From Prorocentrum cordatum (taxonomy: Eukaryota > Sar > Dinophyceae > Prorocentrales > Prorocentraceae), in the NCBI GenBank assembly GCA_963575745.1, contig CAUYUJ010017782.1, forward strand, positions 192,001 through 256,000: 64,000 bases of DNA. The letters are read 5' to 3'. The translations under genes were made by a program, and so were the position numbers. The notes under the pieces are model-generated. The model ran no database searches. It saw only the letters and a list, made by a program, of their open reading frames with translations, and was not told the DNA's origin. Shown piece by piece: positions 52,065 through 63,509 of this stretch (positions are counted from its first letter, which is position 1; each line of letters begins with the position of its first letter).

Positions 52065-52300
52065 CGGCGACGATGACGGCAACGACGGCGACGGCGGCGA
52101 CGGCGATGGCGACGGCGACGACGACGGCGGCGACGACGACGGCGGCGACGGCAGCGGCGACGGCGATGGCGACGGCGGCGACGATGGCGGCGACGGCGGC
52201 GGCAGCGGCGGCGGCGACGACGAGGGCGGCGACGACGACGACGGCGGCGACGGCGGCGACGGCGACGGCGTCGGCGGCGGCCGCGAAGGCGGCGACATCC
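52065..52300. repeat. GGCGAC microsatellite
   Basis: GGCGACGAC/GGCGGCGAC units; all frames are low complexity (Ala/Thr, Gly/Asp, Arg). Confidence 0.95.
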
Positions 52301-52474
52301 AACGGCGGGCGGCGGCGAGGCGCAGACGCACGGCCGCGTCATCGGCGGCCGGGCGTCCAGCGAGCCGCTGTCGCCCGCGCGGCCGCCCTCCCGCGGGGCC
52401 CGCGGAGCGTCCCCGCAGCGGCAGTGGCGGCCCAGACGTCGGAAATGGGCTGCGGTGGACTTCCTCTTCCTGGC

Positions 52475-52592
52475 ATCGCTCGGACGTGTGCGTTTTTTCT
52501 CGGCGAGGACCATCGAGGACCATCCTGGACCATCGATGAAAAAAAGCACGCACGAAACCGGAGAATGCACGGGAAATGGACGTCCGAGCGAC
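52475..52592. mobile_element. MITE-2, copy 2
   Basis: Ends ATCGCTCGGACGT and ACGTCCGAGCGA. The interior CGGCGAGGACCATCGAGGA and AAAAGC..ACGCACGA match copy 1 (27185-27304). Confidence 0.8.
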
Positions 52593-52605
52593 GACAAGTC
52601 TTAGG

Positions 52606-52810
52606 CCTCCTAGATGGGGTCCGAGCCGATGGGGTCAGAGGATCGCGCCGCATCGAGGATGCATCGGCGACGCGGCTCGATGTGGAGCCCGATCTTCTCC
52701 ACGCGGACGTCGCCGCTGCATCGCCGGCGTAGACGATGCATCGTCGATGCATCGGCGATGCGGCGAGATTATCCGACCCCATCTACTCCGACCCCATCTG
52801 GGAGGCCTCC
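52606..52810. mobile_element. Foldback MITE-4, full copy
   Basis: About 205 bp. The left arm GGCCTCCTAGATGGGGTCCG, GATGGGGTCAGAGGATCGCG pairs with the right arm GAGATTATCCGACCCCATCT, CCGACCCCATCTGGGAGGCC over about 47 bp. The inner part has further GATGCATCGGCGATG palindromes. A lone GATGCATCGGCGATGCGG core copy is at 53153-53171. No gene was accepted in 52811-53344. Confidence 0.85.
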
Positions 52811-53344
52811 ATTCCAGCGTTCATGTTCACGCGTTCTGTCCGCACTCCTGGTGGCCTGGTGGGTGTGCGCTTGGCCTTCTTCGGCTGCGCGTAAGAGTGA
52901 CCTTTACCAGAGTGACCGTTGGTACGGGCTCACAGGGGTCTCCCCAGCGCTGGCTTGCGCGCTCGGATTGGCCACCTCCCCTACCCCCCCGCGGCCCCCG
53001 AAGGCCGCGCACCAAAGGTCACTCTTGCCTAGGGTCACTCTCTCGTGTAGCCGACATCTGCTCGGGCTCTGGGAAGGTGTGGCCCCACTGTCGCACCGCA
53101 TCGCAGGCGCCTCGGAGACTACGGCGCGAGCCAGAGCCTGATCGCCCATCGCCGATGCATCGGCGATGCGGGGCGGTGCTGGGACAGACCCCACCCCTGG
53201 CCCCTTCGGGATGTTTTCAGCGGCGGGGGCGTTGAGCCGTTGCCTGGGATCTCTCCTGATCCAAGAGCGCTCGCGCGATCGCGTAAAGAACATATATTAG
53301 GCGCGGGAGGGGCTCCAGCTCTTGGGCCACCCCTTGGACCTGTG

Positions 53345-53514
53345 CAGTGGAGATCCATGCCAAGAAACACCCTGCTTGCCTTCAGGGTGCCATGGGTTTC
53401 TTGGGTGTTGATGGTTTTGCCATGGAAAGCTTGATTCCCCCGCACAAAAAATGGCGTCCTGGGGTCTCAGGGTTGGGTTCCTTGCGGAAGGTTTCTTGTG
53501 GTCGGGCCCCTACT
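53345..53514. mobile_element. CAGTGG-ended element, copy 2
   Basis: A 170-bp match to 35567-35741 with ends CAGTGGAGATCC and GGGCCCCTACTG. No target duplication was seen. Confidence 0.7.
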
Positions 53515-54354
53515 GTATCGATGATCTTGCTGCTCGTGGTCGAGGTTCGCTCCGGCCAGAGGAACAAAAAAACATGCCATTTCCAGATTGACATTCCATT
53601 GTGGCAAGACTTCCGCTGCAGCTTGCCCTTCTTCCCCACTCTCTCTTCCTTTTGTCCGACGCAGGTGTACCCATCGATGGTTGAAGGTAGGTATCTTTGG
53701 ACTCCCGGATTCTAGTCTGCTCGAAGCGCTTTCCTGCTTCGATGATCGAGTGGCTGCACCGCTTCCGTCCTCAGGGGGCGGACGGAACCCAGTCTACGTT
53801 CAACGCCTTCCTACTCCATGTTTCTACCTACTGCACTTCCTCGCGGCTTCTCGGGCGTTGCTTACCAGTTTGAAACATATCCCTATCCCTATGTTTGGCA
53901 TCACCTTACCTCGATACCGACCTGAAGGATTCCCTTCGTTTCTGAGGGCCTACCCCTAAGATTGTCATCGCGGTTGGCTTGCCCATCTCAGGGGTAGGGA
54001 TCAGGTTCAAGGCTGGCAGGTTGACGCCGCAGCCACGTCCGGGCGCGCACGGACCTCCGAGCCGGGCGGAGGACCGAGAGAGGCCCGGTTGCGCGGACCC
54101 ACGCACGGCCGCACGTTTTGCGCGGGAGAGCCAGGGAAGGAAGTCCAGATGCGCGGGAGAAGGACGAGAGAGGGCGATCTTTGAGGGCCCCCAGGCCGTC
54201 TCGGTCCGTCGGAAGGCCGAAGAGAAGCAGATGCCACGAGCCTGGCCTCTTCGGGCCTTCCTGGAGGCCCGTCTCGGCGACCTCTTGGGGCAGAGGCCGG
54301 CGGGGCGCTCAGTCTGGAACGTTCTTCACGAAGGTGACGCGGCCCAGGCTCCGG
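53515..54354. other. No supported gene
   Basis: Ordinary sequence to 53990, then GC-rich. No exon with domain support was found, although it lies 0.5-1 kb upstream of the exon at 54823 and could hold its leader. Confidence 0.4.
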
Positions 54355-54585
54355 GTGAGGAGAAGGCGGAGGCGGAGGAGGAGGAGGAGGAGGAGGAGGA
54401 GGAGGAGGAGGAGGAGGAGGGGGGAGGGGAGGAGGAGGAGAAGGAGGCGGAGGAGGAGGAAGGGAGGAGGAAGAGGAGGAGGAGGAGGAGGAGGAGGAGG
54501 AGGAGGAGGAGGAGGAGGAGGAGGAGGAGGAGGAGGAGGAGGGGGAGGAGGAGGAGGAGGAGGAGCAAGAGCAGGAGCAGCAGGA
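54355..54585. repeat. GAG microsatellite
   Basis: (GAG)n with few interruptions, cleanest at 54475-54545. Confidence 0.95.
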
Positions 54586-54822
54586 GGTTGTCTTGCACGC
54601 GTCGGCTCATCCATGCGTTGTCCGCCTTGTCTGCATCGCCTACTCCCAGCGAGATGCCGCGCGCATGCCCTGCCTGTCAGGCAGGGCGCTTGGTACTGGA
54701 AGAGGTCATCGCATGAAGGCGCGTCAGTGGCAGACCTCTTCTTCGTTTGCAGCCCTGTGGGGCTCCAGTCTGCACCTCGCTGCCATTTACTTAACTACCG
54801 AATAGATCCAGTTACATTACCG

Positions 54823-55362
54823 ATGGCGGCAGCTGGCTTCCGCACCGCGGCCCAATTTTGCGTGGTCGTTCATGCGGGCGCTGTCCTGATGTTGCACAAG
54901 CAACTTGGAGAGGAGAGCGGGGGTGGCGGGGAGACCCGAAGATACGAGCAGGAAGATGGCGCGGAGGTCCAGATCGGCGTGATGAGCAAGACCGGCGTCA
55001 CGCGATACAGCGCCGAGCGGATCAGGAAGGTCTCCAGCAAGGACGGCTTCTACATGGGGGATCCAGGTGCGGCGGACGGTTCCAGATACGTCGGCGCCAC
55101 CGACCTGACCGACAACGTCTCGTGGGGTTGGCACCACCCGAACGGCGTCTACAACAGCATCCCGGTCGGCGCCCCTCTCATCGACGACGAGATGAGCATC
55201 TACCTGGGCTCGGACGACGCGGTCCGGAAGTTCACCGTCAACGGCGACCTCGTGTGGACCTACGCCCCCCGCGGAGCCCTCGCAGCCGCGCCGACGCTCG
55301 TGACTCCCAGCGACAGGAGCGGAGCGGATGAGGAGGAGAGGGAGGGGGAAGAAGGGGGATAG
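54823..55362 (+). CDS. Beta-propeller (PQQ/BamB-like) N-terminal exon
   Basis: ATG at 54823 gives 179 residues. Residues 1-24 (MAAAGFRTAAQFCVVVHAGA) form a possible signal or anchor sequence. Residues 45-120 are polar (VQIGVMSKTGVTRYSAERIR; VGATDLTDNVSWGWHHPNG). Residues 125-162 read PVGAPLIDDEMSIYLGSDDA, then VRKFTVNGDLVWTYAPRG, the IY-x-GS-x-D-x(n)-G-x-x-W-x-Y wording of PQQ-type propeller blades. A propeller needs six to eight blades, so this is only the first part. The Asp/Glu/Gly tail after about residue 165 is probably intron read-through; a donor probably lies near 55310. No following blade was found to 55990. Substrate and pathway are unknown. Confidence 0.5.
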   Translation: MAAAGFRTAAQFCVVVHAGAVLMLHKQLGEESGGGGETRRYEQEDGAEVQIGVMSKTGVTRYSAERIRKVSSKDGFYMGDPGAADGSRYVGATDLTDNVSWGWHHPNGVYNSIPVGAPLIDDEMSIYLGSDDAVRKFTVNGDLVWTYAPRGALAAAPTLVTPSDRSGADEEEREGEEGG

Positions 55363-55989
55363 AATTGACGCTGCTGGCGAATCGCCTCCGCAGCTGGCCT
55401 CGGAAGAGGGGCGGAGAGCGCGGGACAAGGCCCAGCCGGGCGGGAGGTTGGGCGAGGCCTCAAGAGGGGGAAGCATATGCATTGCCAGCATGGAGTGACT
55501 CTGAGTTCGAAAGGGGCCCAGGGGAGTCCTGAGGTCCTGCTGCGGGCTCTTCCTCGAGCGTCCCTCGCAGATCTGGGCGCAGCGGGGGCCACAGGGGCTC
55601 GACCCCAGCTTGAGACTCTGACTGCGTGCAGATGTGGACAGGCCTTCCCTCCCCCCCCCCCCCGAGTGCCCCCTCCTCCCCGCCTCCCTCCACACTTGGC
55701 CCTCACCCCATCTACCTACCCCCCCCCCCCCCCGTGTCTCTGAGAGGCTGGCCGACCCTCGACTCCTCGGACCCCGGAGGGTCGCCCCTCGGGCTTCCGC
55801 GGGGGCTTCCTCGGTCCGCGGCCCTGCCGCTGCTGCTGCTGCGGCTGCGGCTGCGGCTGCTGCGGCTGCTGCGGCTGCTGCTGCTGCGGCTGCTGCTGCT
55901 GCTCCGGCCTCTCTCCTCTCCCCTCGCTCCCGCCCTCCCCCCCCCTCGCTTCCCTCGGGGGGGCGGGGCACTCGGGGCCCCGATGTCCG
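55363..55989. other. No supported gene; C-runs and GCTGCTGCGG tract
   Basis: C-homopolymer runs at 55650-55662 and 55720-55733; a (GCTGCTGCG)n-like run at 55825-55905. Confidence 0.6.
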
Positions 55990-56019
55990 ACATCCGCGAC
56001 GACGACGACGACGACGAAG

Positions 56020-56112
<93 letters not shown>

Positions 56113-56225
56113 ACGACGACGACGACGACGGCGGCGGAGACGACGGCGACGACGACGACGACGACGGCGGCGGCGACGACGACGACGACGACGGCGGCCG
56201 CGGCGATGACGACGACGACGACTCG
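55990..56225. repeat. GAC/GGC microsatellite
   Basis: (GAC)n with regularly placed GGC, reading as poly-Asp on +. Confidence 0.95.
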
Positions 56226-57500
56226 GCCCCAACAGTCGCTCGGATCACTCGCCGCGGGTCGCGCTTTTTGTGGGAGCCGTGCCCGAAGCGGGTCTTGGGA
56301 GGGAAGCTCTGGAAAGCGGGCCGTCTTGAGTTCGGGCGTGGCCCGAGCTTGTTTTCGGGAGAACTGAATTGGTCGCACCCCGTAGCAATGCCGCAACGAG
56401 AACCCGGCCGTTGCAAGTCTCAACGGCGGGGGGCGCATCCTATGGCGCACCCCCCCGTGGCGTAACCTCCCCATGCCGCAATTGCGCAGCTTTCCATGGC
56501 GCAGCTCGTGGCGACACCGCCCATTCAGCGCAGCCTGCAGCGCAGCCTGCAGCGCAGCCTGTGACGCAGCCTGTGACTCAACCATGGCGAAGCTCATGGC
56601 GCAGCCACTGCGAAGCCTGCGGCGCAATCTCGCCGCAACCTACGGCGCAACAGCATGGCGCACCGTGGTCACCGGCGCAGCCTATCAACGCGTTTGGCTG
56701 GAGAGGGTGCCAGCGTGCCGCCGCTGCCGGCGCCTGCGGGCGTGGTGGGCCGCGGGCGTGGGAGGGGGTGAGAGGGCGGAGGAGGAAGGAGAGAGAGGAG
56801 GGAGCGAGGAGAGAGGATTCGGGCATTGAGGGAACGCGCTTCCAGACAAGTCGACTGAGGAGCTCTGCACGGGCTCCTTCGAAGACACTGAAGCTATCCT
56901 TGAAAAGGCGGTGTCCTTCAAAGCGAGTCTGCGCCAACCCAGGCCCGGGGGGCGGGAGCAGGAGCGAACAAGGGCCAGGGAGGAGTGCACTGACCCAGCA
57001 CACTCACTGGAGCGCTGGGAGACCGGAGCTAAAACCCCGTGGACGGAGCGGCCACGGACAGAGCGGTGCGGAGAGTGCGAGCCTGCACGAAAGCAACGGA
57101 CCGCCGGCAAGGGAGAAGCTCGGGGGTCGAGAAAGCGGGGGAGCGGGCAGGGCGGGGGCAACCCGCAGCGAGAGCCCAGCACTGCGCCGCGACTGCGCAG
57201 AAGACGCGCACCGAGAGCGACTGAGGCAGCAAGCAGAGTCAACAGATTGCCTGCGGCAGGCGTCGCGCAGGGCCACGGCACACGAGCGGGCGGGGCGGGG
57301 GCGGCCCAGCAAGAGGGCAGGGACACGCACTGCATGACAGCGGCAGCACCTGCGCTACGCACTACGATCCTGCACAAAGACGGGGGCCAGCAGCCACACA
57401 GGAAGACTGCGCAAGGTGAAAAGGAGGCCTGGAGCAGGAGGGGCGTGGGCGACCCATCAAGAGGGCAGGGGGCACGCAGTGCGAGACGATGAGCCTGCAC
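56226..57500. other. No supported gene; GCGCAGCCTGTG-type repeats
   Basis: Bases 56460-56690 repeat ATGGCGCA(G/A)C and GCGCAGCCTG(C/T)-type words about every 12 bp. Bases 56830-57490 are G/A-rich and open in several frames with Arg/Ala-rich, non-domain translations. Confidence 0.5.
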
Positions 57501-57533
57501 ACTCAGAGGCGTGATCCTGCAGGCTGCCGTGCG

Positions 57534-57853
57534 TCAGGGGGCCTCGGCCTCTGGAAGGCGACGGACCCACATTGTCACAAAATCTAGATGTTGCCAGCGG
57601 ATGCCCGCCATGGTCCACCTCGGCAGCTCCCAAGCCGCCCAGTCCATGGGCTCTGGCTCCGCTGCGCAGCGGAGCGCTCGTGTTGCCCTGGGCGCTGCAC
57701 TGGACGTTGCCCTCCACTGCACAGCGGAAGGGAGCAGCAAGTCCACTCGCGCTGGTGCAGGAAGCACTTCGGGTGGGACACCAACGCGATCGCGACTGGC
57801 CCACGTCCACTTGGCCTCGAGAGGGCTCCGAGAGGTAGGCGACGCCCCTGACA
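57534..57853 (-). other. Possible further coding sequence of the membrane-protein gene
   Basis: The minus strand encodes PMDWAAWELPRWTMAGIRWQ and HLDFVTMWVRRLPEAEAP before a stop near 57534. It could be a later exon of the gene at 57990-58366, but no splice borders are settled. Confidence 0.2.
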
Positions 57854-57989
57854 CTACGACAAGCGTCGGTGGGCAATGTGTCGCCAGGTCGCCCTCCACT
57901 TGGCTCGCAGGCGGGCCGCCTCCCCTGTCACGGGACGGCGGCTTCGATGGCGGAGGCGCATCGCCCGCCCTTTGCGCCTCCCTCGTGGT

Positions 57990-58366
57990 TCCAGGACCCG
58001 CAGGAGGAACACCAGGGACCCCAGGAGAAGCAGCACCCGCAACTCCAGGTACGTCTGACACGTCATGGCGCAGCGGCTGGGGTGGCGCTCGAGCTTGCGA
58101 AAGGGGTGGTGCAAAGTCCGGCGACGCCCTGCGAAACTGTACGTCAGGGCGCCTTACACGAACAGAAACGGCAGCAGAAGCTGGCCCCACAAAGTCTTCA
58201 CGAACGAAAAGGAGATGCCGAGGCGGCGCACGAAGATGAGGTTCACGCAGACAAACTGGTGGCGGCTGCAGCGGCGCATGGGCCTGCGGCCCGTAGCGCT
58301 CATAAACAGCAACAGGAGCACGTTGATGTGAACGATGATTCCCAGGGCGACGAAGGCTACATGCCT
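57990..58366 (-). CDS. Two exons of a membrane protein, unknown family
   Basis: Exon 1 (58366-58160, minus) follows TTGCACAG and encodes VAFVALGIIVHINVLLLLFM, a basic loop RRPMRRCSRHQFVCVNLIFV, and FVKTLWGQLLLPFLF before GTGTAAGG. Exon 2 starts at 58093 after TTCGCAAG and encodes LERHPSRCAMTCQTYLELRV, LLLLGSLVFLLRVLEP. The 66-bp intron keeps the frame. Two or three membrane-spanning helices are evident with Arg/Cys-rich loops. The 3' border is uncertain (about 57990). The sense strand upstream is a 1.7-kb CTC-type tract, comparable to the intron at 17.7-18.8 kb. No family was recognised. Confidence 0.4.
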
Positions 58367-58599
58367 GTGCAAGGGCGGCTACATCAGCCACCTCGGGGCA
58401 ACAGCCTGCTCGGTCCGCGTAGCCCATGCGCGCTACGGCGGCGCTGACGGGCCTTGTTGGGCAGGTGACACTACGCCGAACGACTACATCTCGTGAGACG
58501 CGATCGGGCCTGGACATAGCAGCCTGACTGGTGCGCAGGGGGCTGACCAGCAGAAGGTAAGTGGCAGGCCAGAGCCTTGACCGAGCAGGAGGAAGGAGG

Positions 58600-60240
58600 T
58601 AGGAGAGGCGGCGGAAGGTGAGGAGCATCAGAAGGAGGAGAAGCAGGAAGAGGAAGAGGAGGGAGGAGAGGGGAGGGACAGAGGGAGAATGATGAGGAGG
58701 AGGAGGTGAGGAGAAATGGGGAGGAGGAAGGGGGGAGGAAGGAGGACAAGGAGGAGGAGGAAGGGAGGAGGAGGAATGAGGACAAGGAGGAGGTGGTGGA
58801 AGAGGAGGAGGAGGGGGAAACACAGAAAGGAGACGAGAGGAAGAGGAAGGGCAGAGGACATGGATAACAAAGGGCAGGTGTAGGCAGAAGAGGAAGTGGA
58901 GAGAAGAAGGAGGAAGGAGGATGGAGGAGGTAGGAGCAGCACCAGCGGGACGGAGAAAGAGAAAGAGGACGAGGAGGAAGAGGAAGAATGAGGAGGAGAG
59001 TGAGGGATCAGAGACTGAAATCGGGAGGACGAAGGCAGGGAGGAGACGGAGGGAGAAGGGGAAGCTAGGACGATGGAGGAGGAGGAGGAGGAGGAGGAGG
59101 AGGAGGAGGAGGAGGAGGAGGAGGAGGAGGAGGAGCGAGGAGGAGGAGGAGGAGCGAGGAGCGAGGAGAAGGAGGAGGTACGGACGGACGGCGGGACGGA
59201 GGGTCATCGAGAAGGAGGAGGAGGTGGTGAAGGAGGAGGAGGAGGAGGAGGAGGAGGAGGAGGAGGGAGATAGAGTTGGAGGAGGAGGAGGAGGAGGAGG
59301 AGGAGATGAACGATGTGGGCGAGAAGGAAGCAGGACGAGGGGCAGAAGGGAGGAGTATGTTCGAGCGCCGCAGGGCCAGAGGTGACAGGCAACAGACAGC
59401 AGACGGGAATGGCAGGGAGAAGACGTTGGAGGAGGCTGATAGAGATGGAGATGGCGGGCAGGAGGAAGGAGGGCGGGCAGGAGGAAAGAGGAAGCAGGGT
59501 TCAGGATTCACGGGGCAGGGAGGGAGAAGGGGAGAGGAGGAGAACAGGAGGAGGAGGAGCAGGAAGAGGAGGAGCAGGAGGAGGAGGAGAGAAGAGGAGG
59601 AGCAGCAGCAGACGCAGCAGCATCAGGAGCAGCAGAAGGGGGGAGGAAGGAGGAGGGAGAGACGAGGAAGGAGGACGAGGGATGAAGTAGAGGAGGATGG
59701 GGAGGATAATTGAAGGAGAAGGGGGAACGAGTGATGAAGGGATGAGGAGGGAAGTAGGCGGATACGGGAGGAATGTGCGATTGAGGAAGAACGAGGAGGA
59801 ATGAGGTGGGCGAGGAAGGAGAAGCGAGGGAGGATGAGGGAGGAGGTGGAGGAGACTAAAGAGGAGAAGGGGAGGAGGAGGAGGAGGAGGAGGAGGAGGA
59901 GGAGGAGGAGGAGGAGGAGGAGGAGGAGAGGAGGAGAGGAGGAGGAGGAGGAGGGTGAAGGAGGAGGAGAGGAGGAGGAGGAGGAGGAGGAGCCGAGGAA
60001 AAGGAGGAGGAGGAGCCGAGGAAAAGGATGAGGAGAAGGAGAGGAGGAGGAGGAGGAGGAGCCGAGGAAAAGGAGGAGGAGGAGGAGAACGACGACGACC
60101 AAGCGGGACGAAGGAGGGAGGGAGGGAGGGAGGGAGGGAGGGAGGGAGGAGGGAGGGAGGGAGGGAGGAGGAGGAGGAGGAGGAGGAGGAGGAGGAGGAG
60201 GAGGAGGAGGAGGAGGAGAAGGTAGAAGGAGCATGCAGAA
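58600..60240. repeat. GGA/GAG microsatellite, 1.6 kb
   Basis: Purine-rich on +, with clean (GAG)n at 59072-59135, 59870-59935 and 60160-60215 and (GGGA)n at 60113-60165. Long low-complexity frames cross it on both strands. Confidence 0.95.
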
Positions 60241-60514
60241 GGGATGAGGGAGGGGAGAGGAAGGAGAGAGGCATGGAAGCAGAACCAGGGAGGGGTGGAG
60301 TCTCTCCCCCGAGGAGGACGCAAGAGAAGTCCGCCTTGCTCATCGGGACCGCGCAGGAGGCGGAGGCCGAGGACGAGCTCCGGCCTCAGCGGCCAGGCGC
60401 CGATGGGATCCAGAGCAGGGGGGGGCAAAGAACAATTATCCTGGCAAAGATCCCAGCCATGTGCAGCTGCGCGCATCGCGAGGCAGGTGGAACGAAGGAG
60501 AAGTGCCGCGGAGC

Positions 60515-62260
60515 ATGCCGGAGGCGTGCCGAAATGGGCGCGGCGGCGCCATGCGGAACCTCCCTCTGGGCCTTCGGTGGAGCTCCTTCTTGGGCCACGA
60601 AGCGTCTGAGGGGCGTGCAGAAGTCGGCGCGGCAACGCCCCTCACATTGGGGCCTTCGGTGGAGCCCCTCTGGGGCAACCAAACGTGTAAGGGGTGTGCA
60701 GAAATGGGCGTGGTTACGCCATGTGGACCCCACCACCGGGGCCTTCGGTGGAGCTCTCCCTGAGGCAACGGAGCGTGTGAAGGGTGTGCCGAAATCAATG
60801 CGGTGGCGCCATGCGGACCCAGCCTTTTGGGCCTATGCTCGGGCTTCCTGCGGGTTTCTGAAGCGTGTGCGGGGTGTGCCGAAGTGGGTGCGGTGGCGCC
60901 GTGCGGACCCTGTCACTGGGGCCGTCGGTGGAGCCCCCTCTTGGGCCACGAAACGTGTGAGGGGTGTGCCGTGTGCAGTGGCGACATGCGGACCCTCCCA
61001 TTGAGGCCTTCGATGAGGCTCCCTATAGGGTCACGAAATTTATGAGGGGTGTGCCGAAATGGGCGCGGTGGCGCCATGCGGACCCTCCCAATGAAACCTT
61101 CGGTGGGGCTCTCGATGGGGCCACGAAACATGAGCCACTGAGGCCTTCGGTGGGGCCACGAAACGTCGTGCGAGGGGTGTGCCAGCATGGGCGCGGTGGC
61201 GCCACGCGGACCCTCCTACTGAAGCTTTCGGTGGAGATCCTGTGGGACCAGGAAACATGTGAGGGATGTGCCGGAGTCGGCGCGCTAGCGCCATGCGGAC
61301 CCTCCTACTGGGGCCTTCGGTGGAGCTCCCTATGGGGCCACGAAGCGTGCGAGGGCCGTGCCGACATGAATGCAGTGGCGCCATGCAGACCCTCCCACTG
61401 GGACCTTCGGTGGAGCTCCCTATTGGGCCACGAAGCGTGAGAGGGGTGTGCCAAAATGGGTGTGGTGGCGCCGTGCGACCCCTCCCACTGGTCAAGCCCC
61501 CGTTGGGGCCACAAAACGTGTGAGGGGTGTGCAGAAACGGGCGCGGCTGCGCCATACGGACCCTCCCACTGGGGCCTTCGGTGGAGTTCTCTATTGGGAC
61601 ACGAAGCGTGTGAGGGGTGTGCTGAGATGAGCGCGGTGGCGCCGTGCGGCCCCTCCCTGTGGGGCCGTCGATGGAGCCCCCTATGGGGCCACGAAGCGGG
61701 TGAGAGGTGTGCCGAAATGGGTGCGGTGGCGCAGCGCGGCCCCTCCAATTGGGGCATTCGCTAGAGCTCCCTCTAGGGCAACGAGACGTGTGAGGGGTGT
61801 GCGGAAACGAGCGCGGTGGCGCCATGCGTACCCTCCCACTGGGCCTTCGGTGGGGCTCCCTATTGGGCCACGAAACGTATGAGGGGTGTGCCGAAATGGG
61901 TGCGGTGGCGCCATGCGGACCCTCTCACTGTGGGCTTCGGTGGAGCTCCCTATGGGGCCACGAAGCGTGTGAGAGGTGTGCCGAAATGGGTGCGGTGGCG
62001 CCGTGCGGCCCCTCCCATTGGGGCCTTCAGTGGAGCCCCCTCTGGGGCCACGAGACGTATGAGGGGTGTGCCGAAATGGGCGCGGTGGCGCCATGCGGAC
62101 CTTACCATTGGGGCCGTCGGTGGAGCTCCCCATGGGGCCACGGAACGTGTGAGGGGTGTGTCGAAATTGGTGCGGAAGCGCCATGCGGCCCCTCCCACTG
62201 GGGCATTTGGTGGAGCTCCCCATGGAGCCACGAAACGTGTGAGAGGTGTCCCGACATGAC
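60515..62260. repeat. 90-bp minisatellite, about 20 copies
   Basis: The anchor GGTGTG recurs at 60693, 60783, 60873, 60963, 61049, 61176, 61444, 61526, 61616, 61706, 61796, 61885, 61975, 62065, 62155 and 62245 (variants at 60605, 61264, 61354), spacing mostly exactly 90 bp. Units read AAATGGGTGCGGTGGCGCCA, then GCGGACCCTCCCA, TTCGGTGGAGCTCCCTATGG and GGCCACGAAACGTGTGAGG. Because 90 is a multiple of three, frames stay open for hundreds of codons on both strands as 30-residue repeats. Coding status is unknown. Confidence 0.95.
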
Positions 62261-63025
62261 AACGAGGAAGGAGAAGGGAGGAGGAGGGAGAAGAGAGGGG
62301 GACGGAGGAGGAAGAACGAGGACCATAACCACAGGGTGATTGGGAAAAGTGAGGGGGCAGCCTTTGCGTCGTCCCCCCATCCCTCCCCCAGCGCCGTCGA
62401 CGTTGAGATCGCGGTTATGGTGGTGGGCATGGTCGCTGTTGTCGCCAACGTCGTTGGTAACATCGTTATCGTGGTCGTCTTCATCGGTGTCTTCGCCGCT
62501 GCCGTCGTCGTCTTCGTCGTGGTCGGCGTCGCTAAGCTCTTGTTCTTTCTCGCCGTCGTCTTGGTCGCCGTCTTCGCCGTCGTCGGCGTGAATGCAGTCT
62601 TGGTCATCGTCGCCGTTGCGATTAGCGTCGGTTTCGTCGCCGCCTTTGTCGTCGTTAACATCTGCGTTCTCGTCATAGTCGTCGTGGGGGCCGTTGCGGT
62701 CATGATCGTGGGCGTCGTTGGCGGCGTCGTCGTCCTTCTCCTCCTTGTCGTCGACGTATTCGTTTCGGCCGTTGTCGTCATTGTCGTTGGCGTCGTGGTC
62801 GTCGTCGTTGCGGTCGTGGTCGTAGCCGTCGTGGTCGTCGTCATTGTTGCCGTAGTTGTGGTCGTTGTCGCCGCCAACGTCGTCAATTTCGGTCTTGGTC
62901 GCCGTCGTCGTGAACGGCGTCGTCGTGTTCCGTTTGTCGCCGCACTTGTCGTCGGCGTCCTCTCCGCCGCCGTCGCCGTCGATGCCGTCGTCATCGCGAT
63001 CGTCGTCGTCGCCGTCGTGCGTGGC
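62261..63025. repeat. GGA-rich stretch then GTC/GTT microsatellite
   Basis: Bases 62265-62320 are GGA-rich. Bases 62400-63025 are degenerate (GTC)n with GCC, GTT and GGT. Translations are poly-Val on + and poly-Asp or Thr on -. Confidence 0.9.
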
Positions 63026-63509
63026 AAGCCCCCGGGATGAGTGCACACGGACAGCCCCTTCGGGGGCCCCCAAACGGGGGGCTGACCACACCGTGTGGTG
63101 AGTCGGCGGGGATTCGGGGTCACCGCACAGTTTTGGGACTCGGGTCGTTCTCCGAGGACGTCTCGGGCGATGGGGGCACCCGGGGTCCCAAGACCGTGGG
63201 CTGACGGACCGTGCGGTGAGGTCTTGGGGGAGTTCGAGGTCACCGCACGGTCGGTCGCCGCACCGCTTCGGGACTCCAAACCCTTGGAGGCGGCCCTGGA
63301 TGGCATCCACAGGTCGCCAGGGCAACCCAGGGCGGTCTCAGCACGCAGCGCCGCCCTTGACAGCGCCCCCACGGGAGCGCCGTGCCGCCGTCGGGGTGCC
63401 GGGGCCGCCCCGGGCCACCCCGTGGACCTGCAGAGCAGCCAGGACCAACTCGACAGTAGATGGTAGACTGGACACGCACGCACACAGGTCGTCACCCGAC
63501 TCTCGGGGG
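63026..63509. other. No supported gene; repeated ACCGTGCGGTGA words
   Basis: ACCGTG(C/T)GGTGA and GGTCACCGCAC words recur at 63090-63265, forming short inverted repeats. A + frame at 63270-63465 (EAALDGIHRSPGQPRAVSAR) is possibly exonic but unsupported. Confidence 0.45.

Noticed and set aside
57534-59207. 557-codon minus frame
   Set aside because: Most is Leu/Ser/Pro low complexity from the CTC tract, and its 58.4-58.0 kb part is the wrong frame for the membrane-protein exons.
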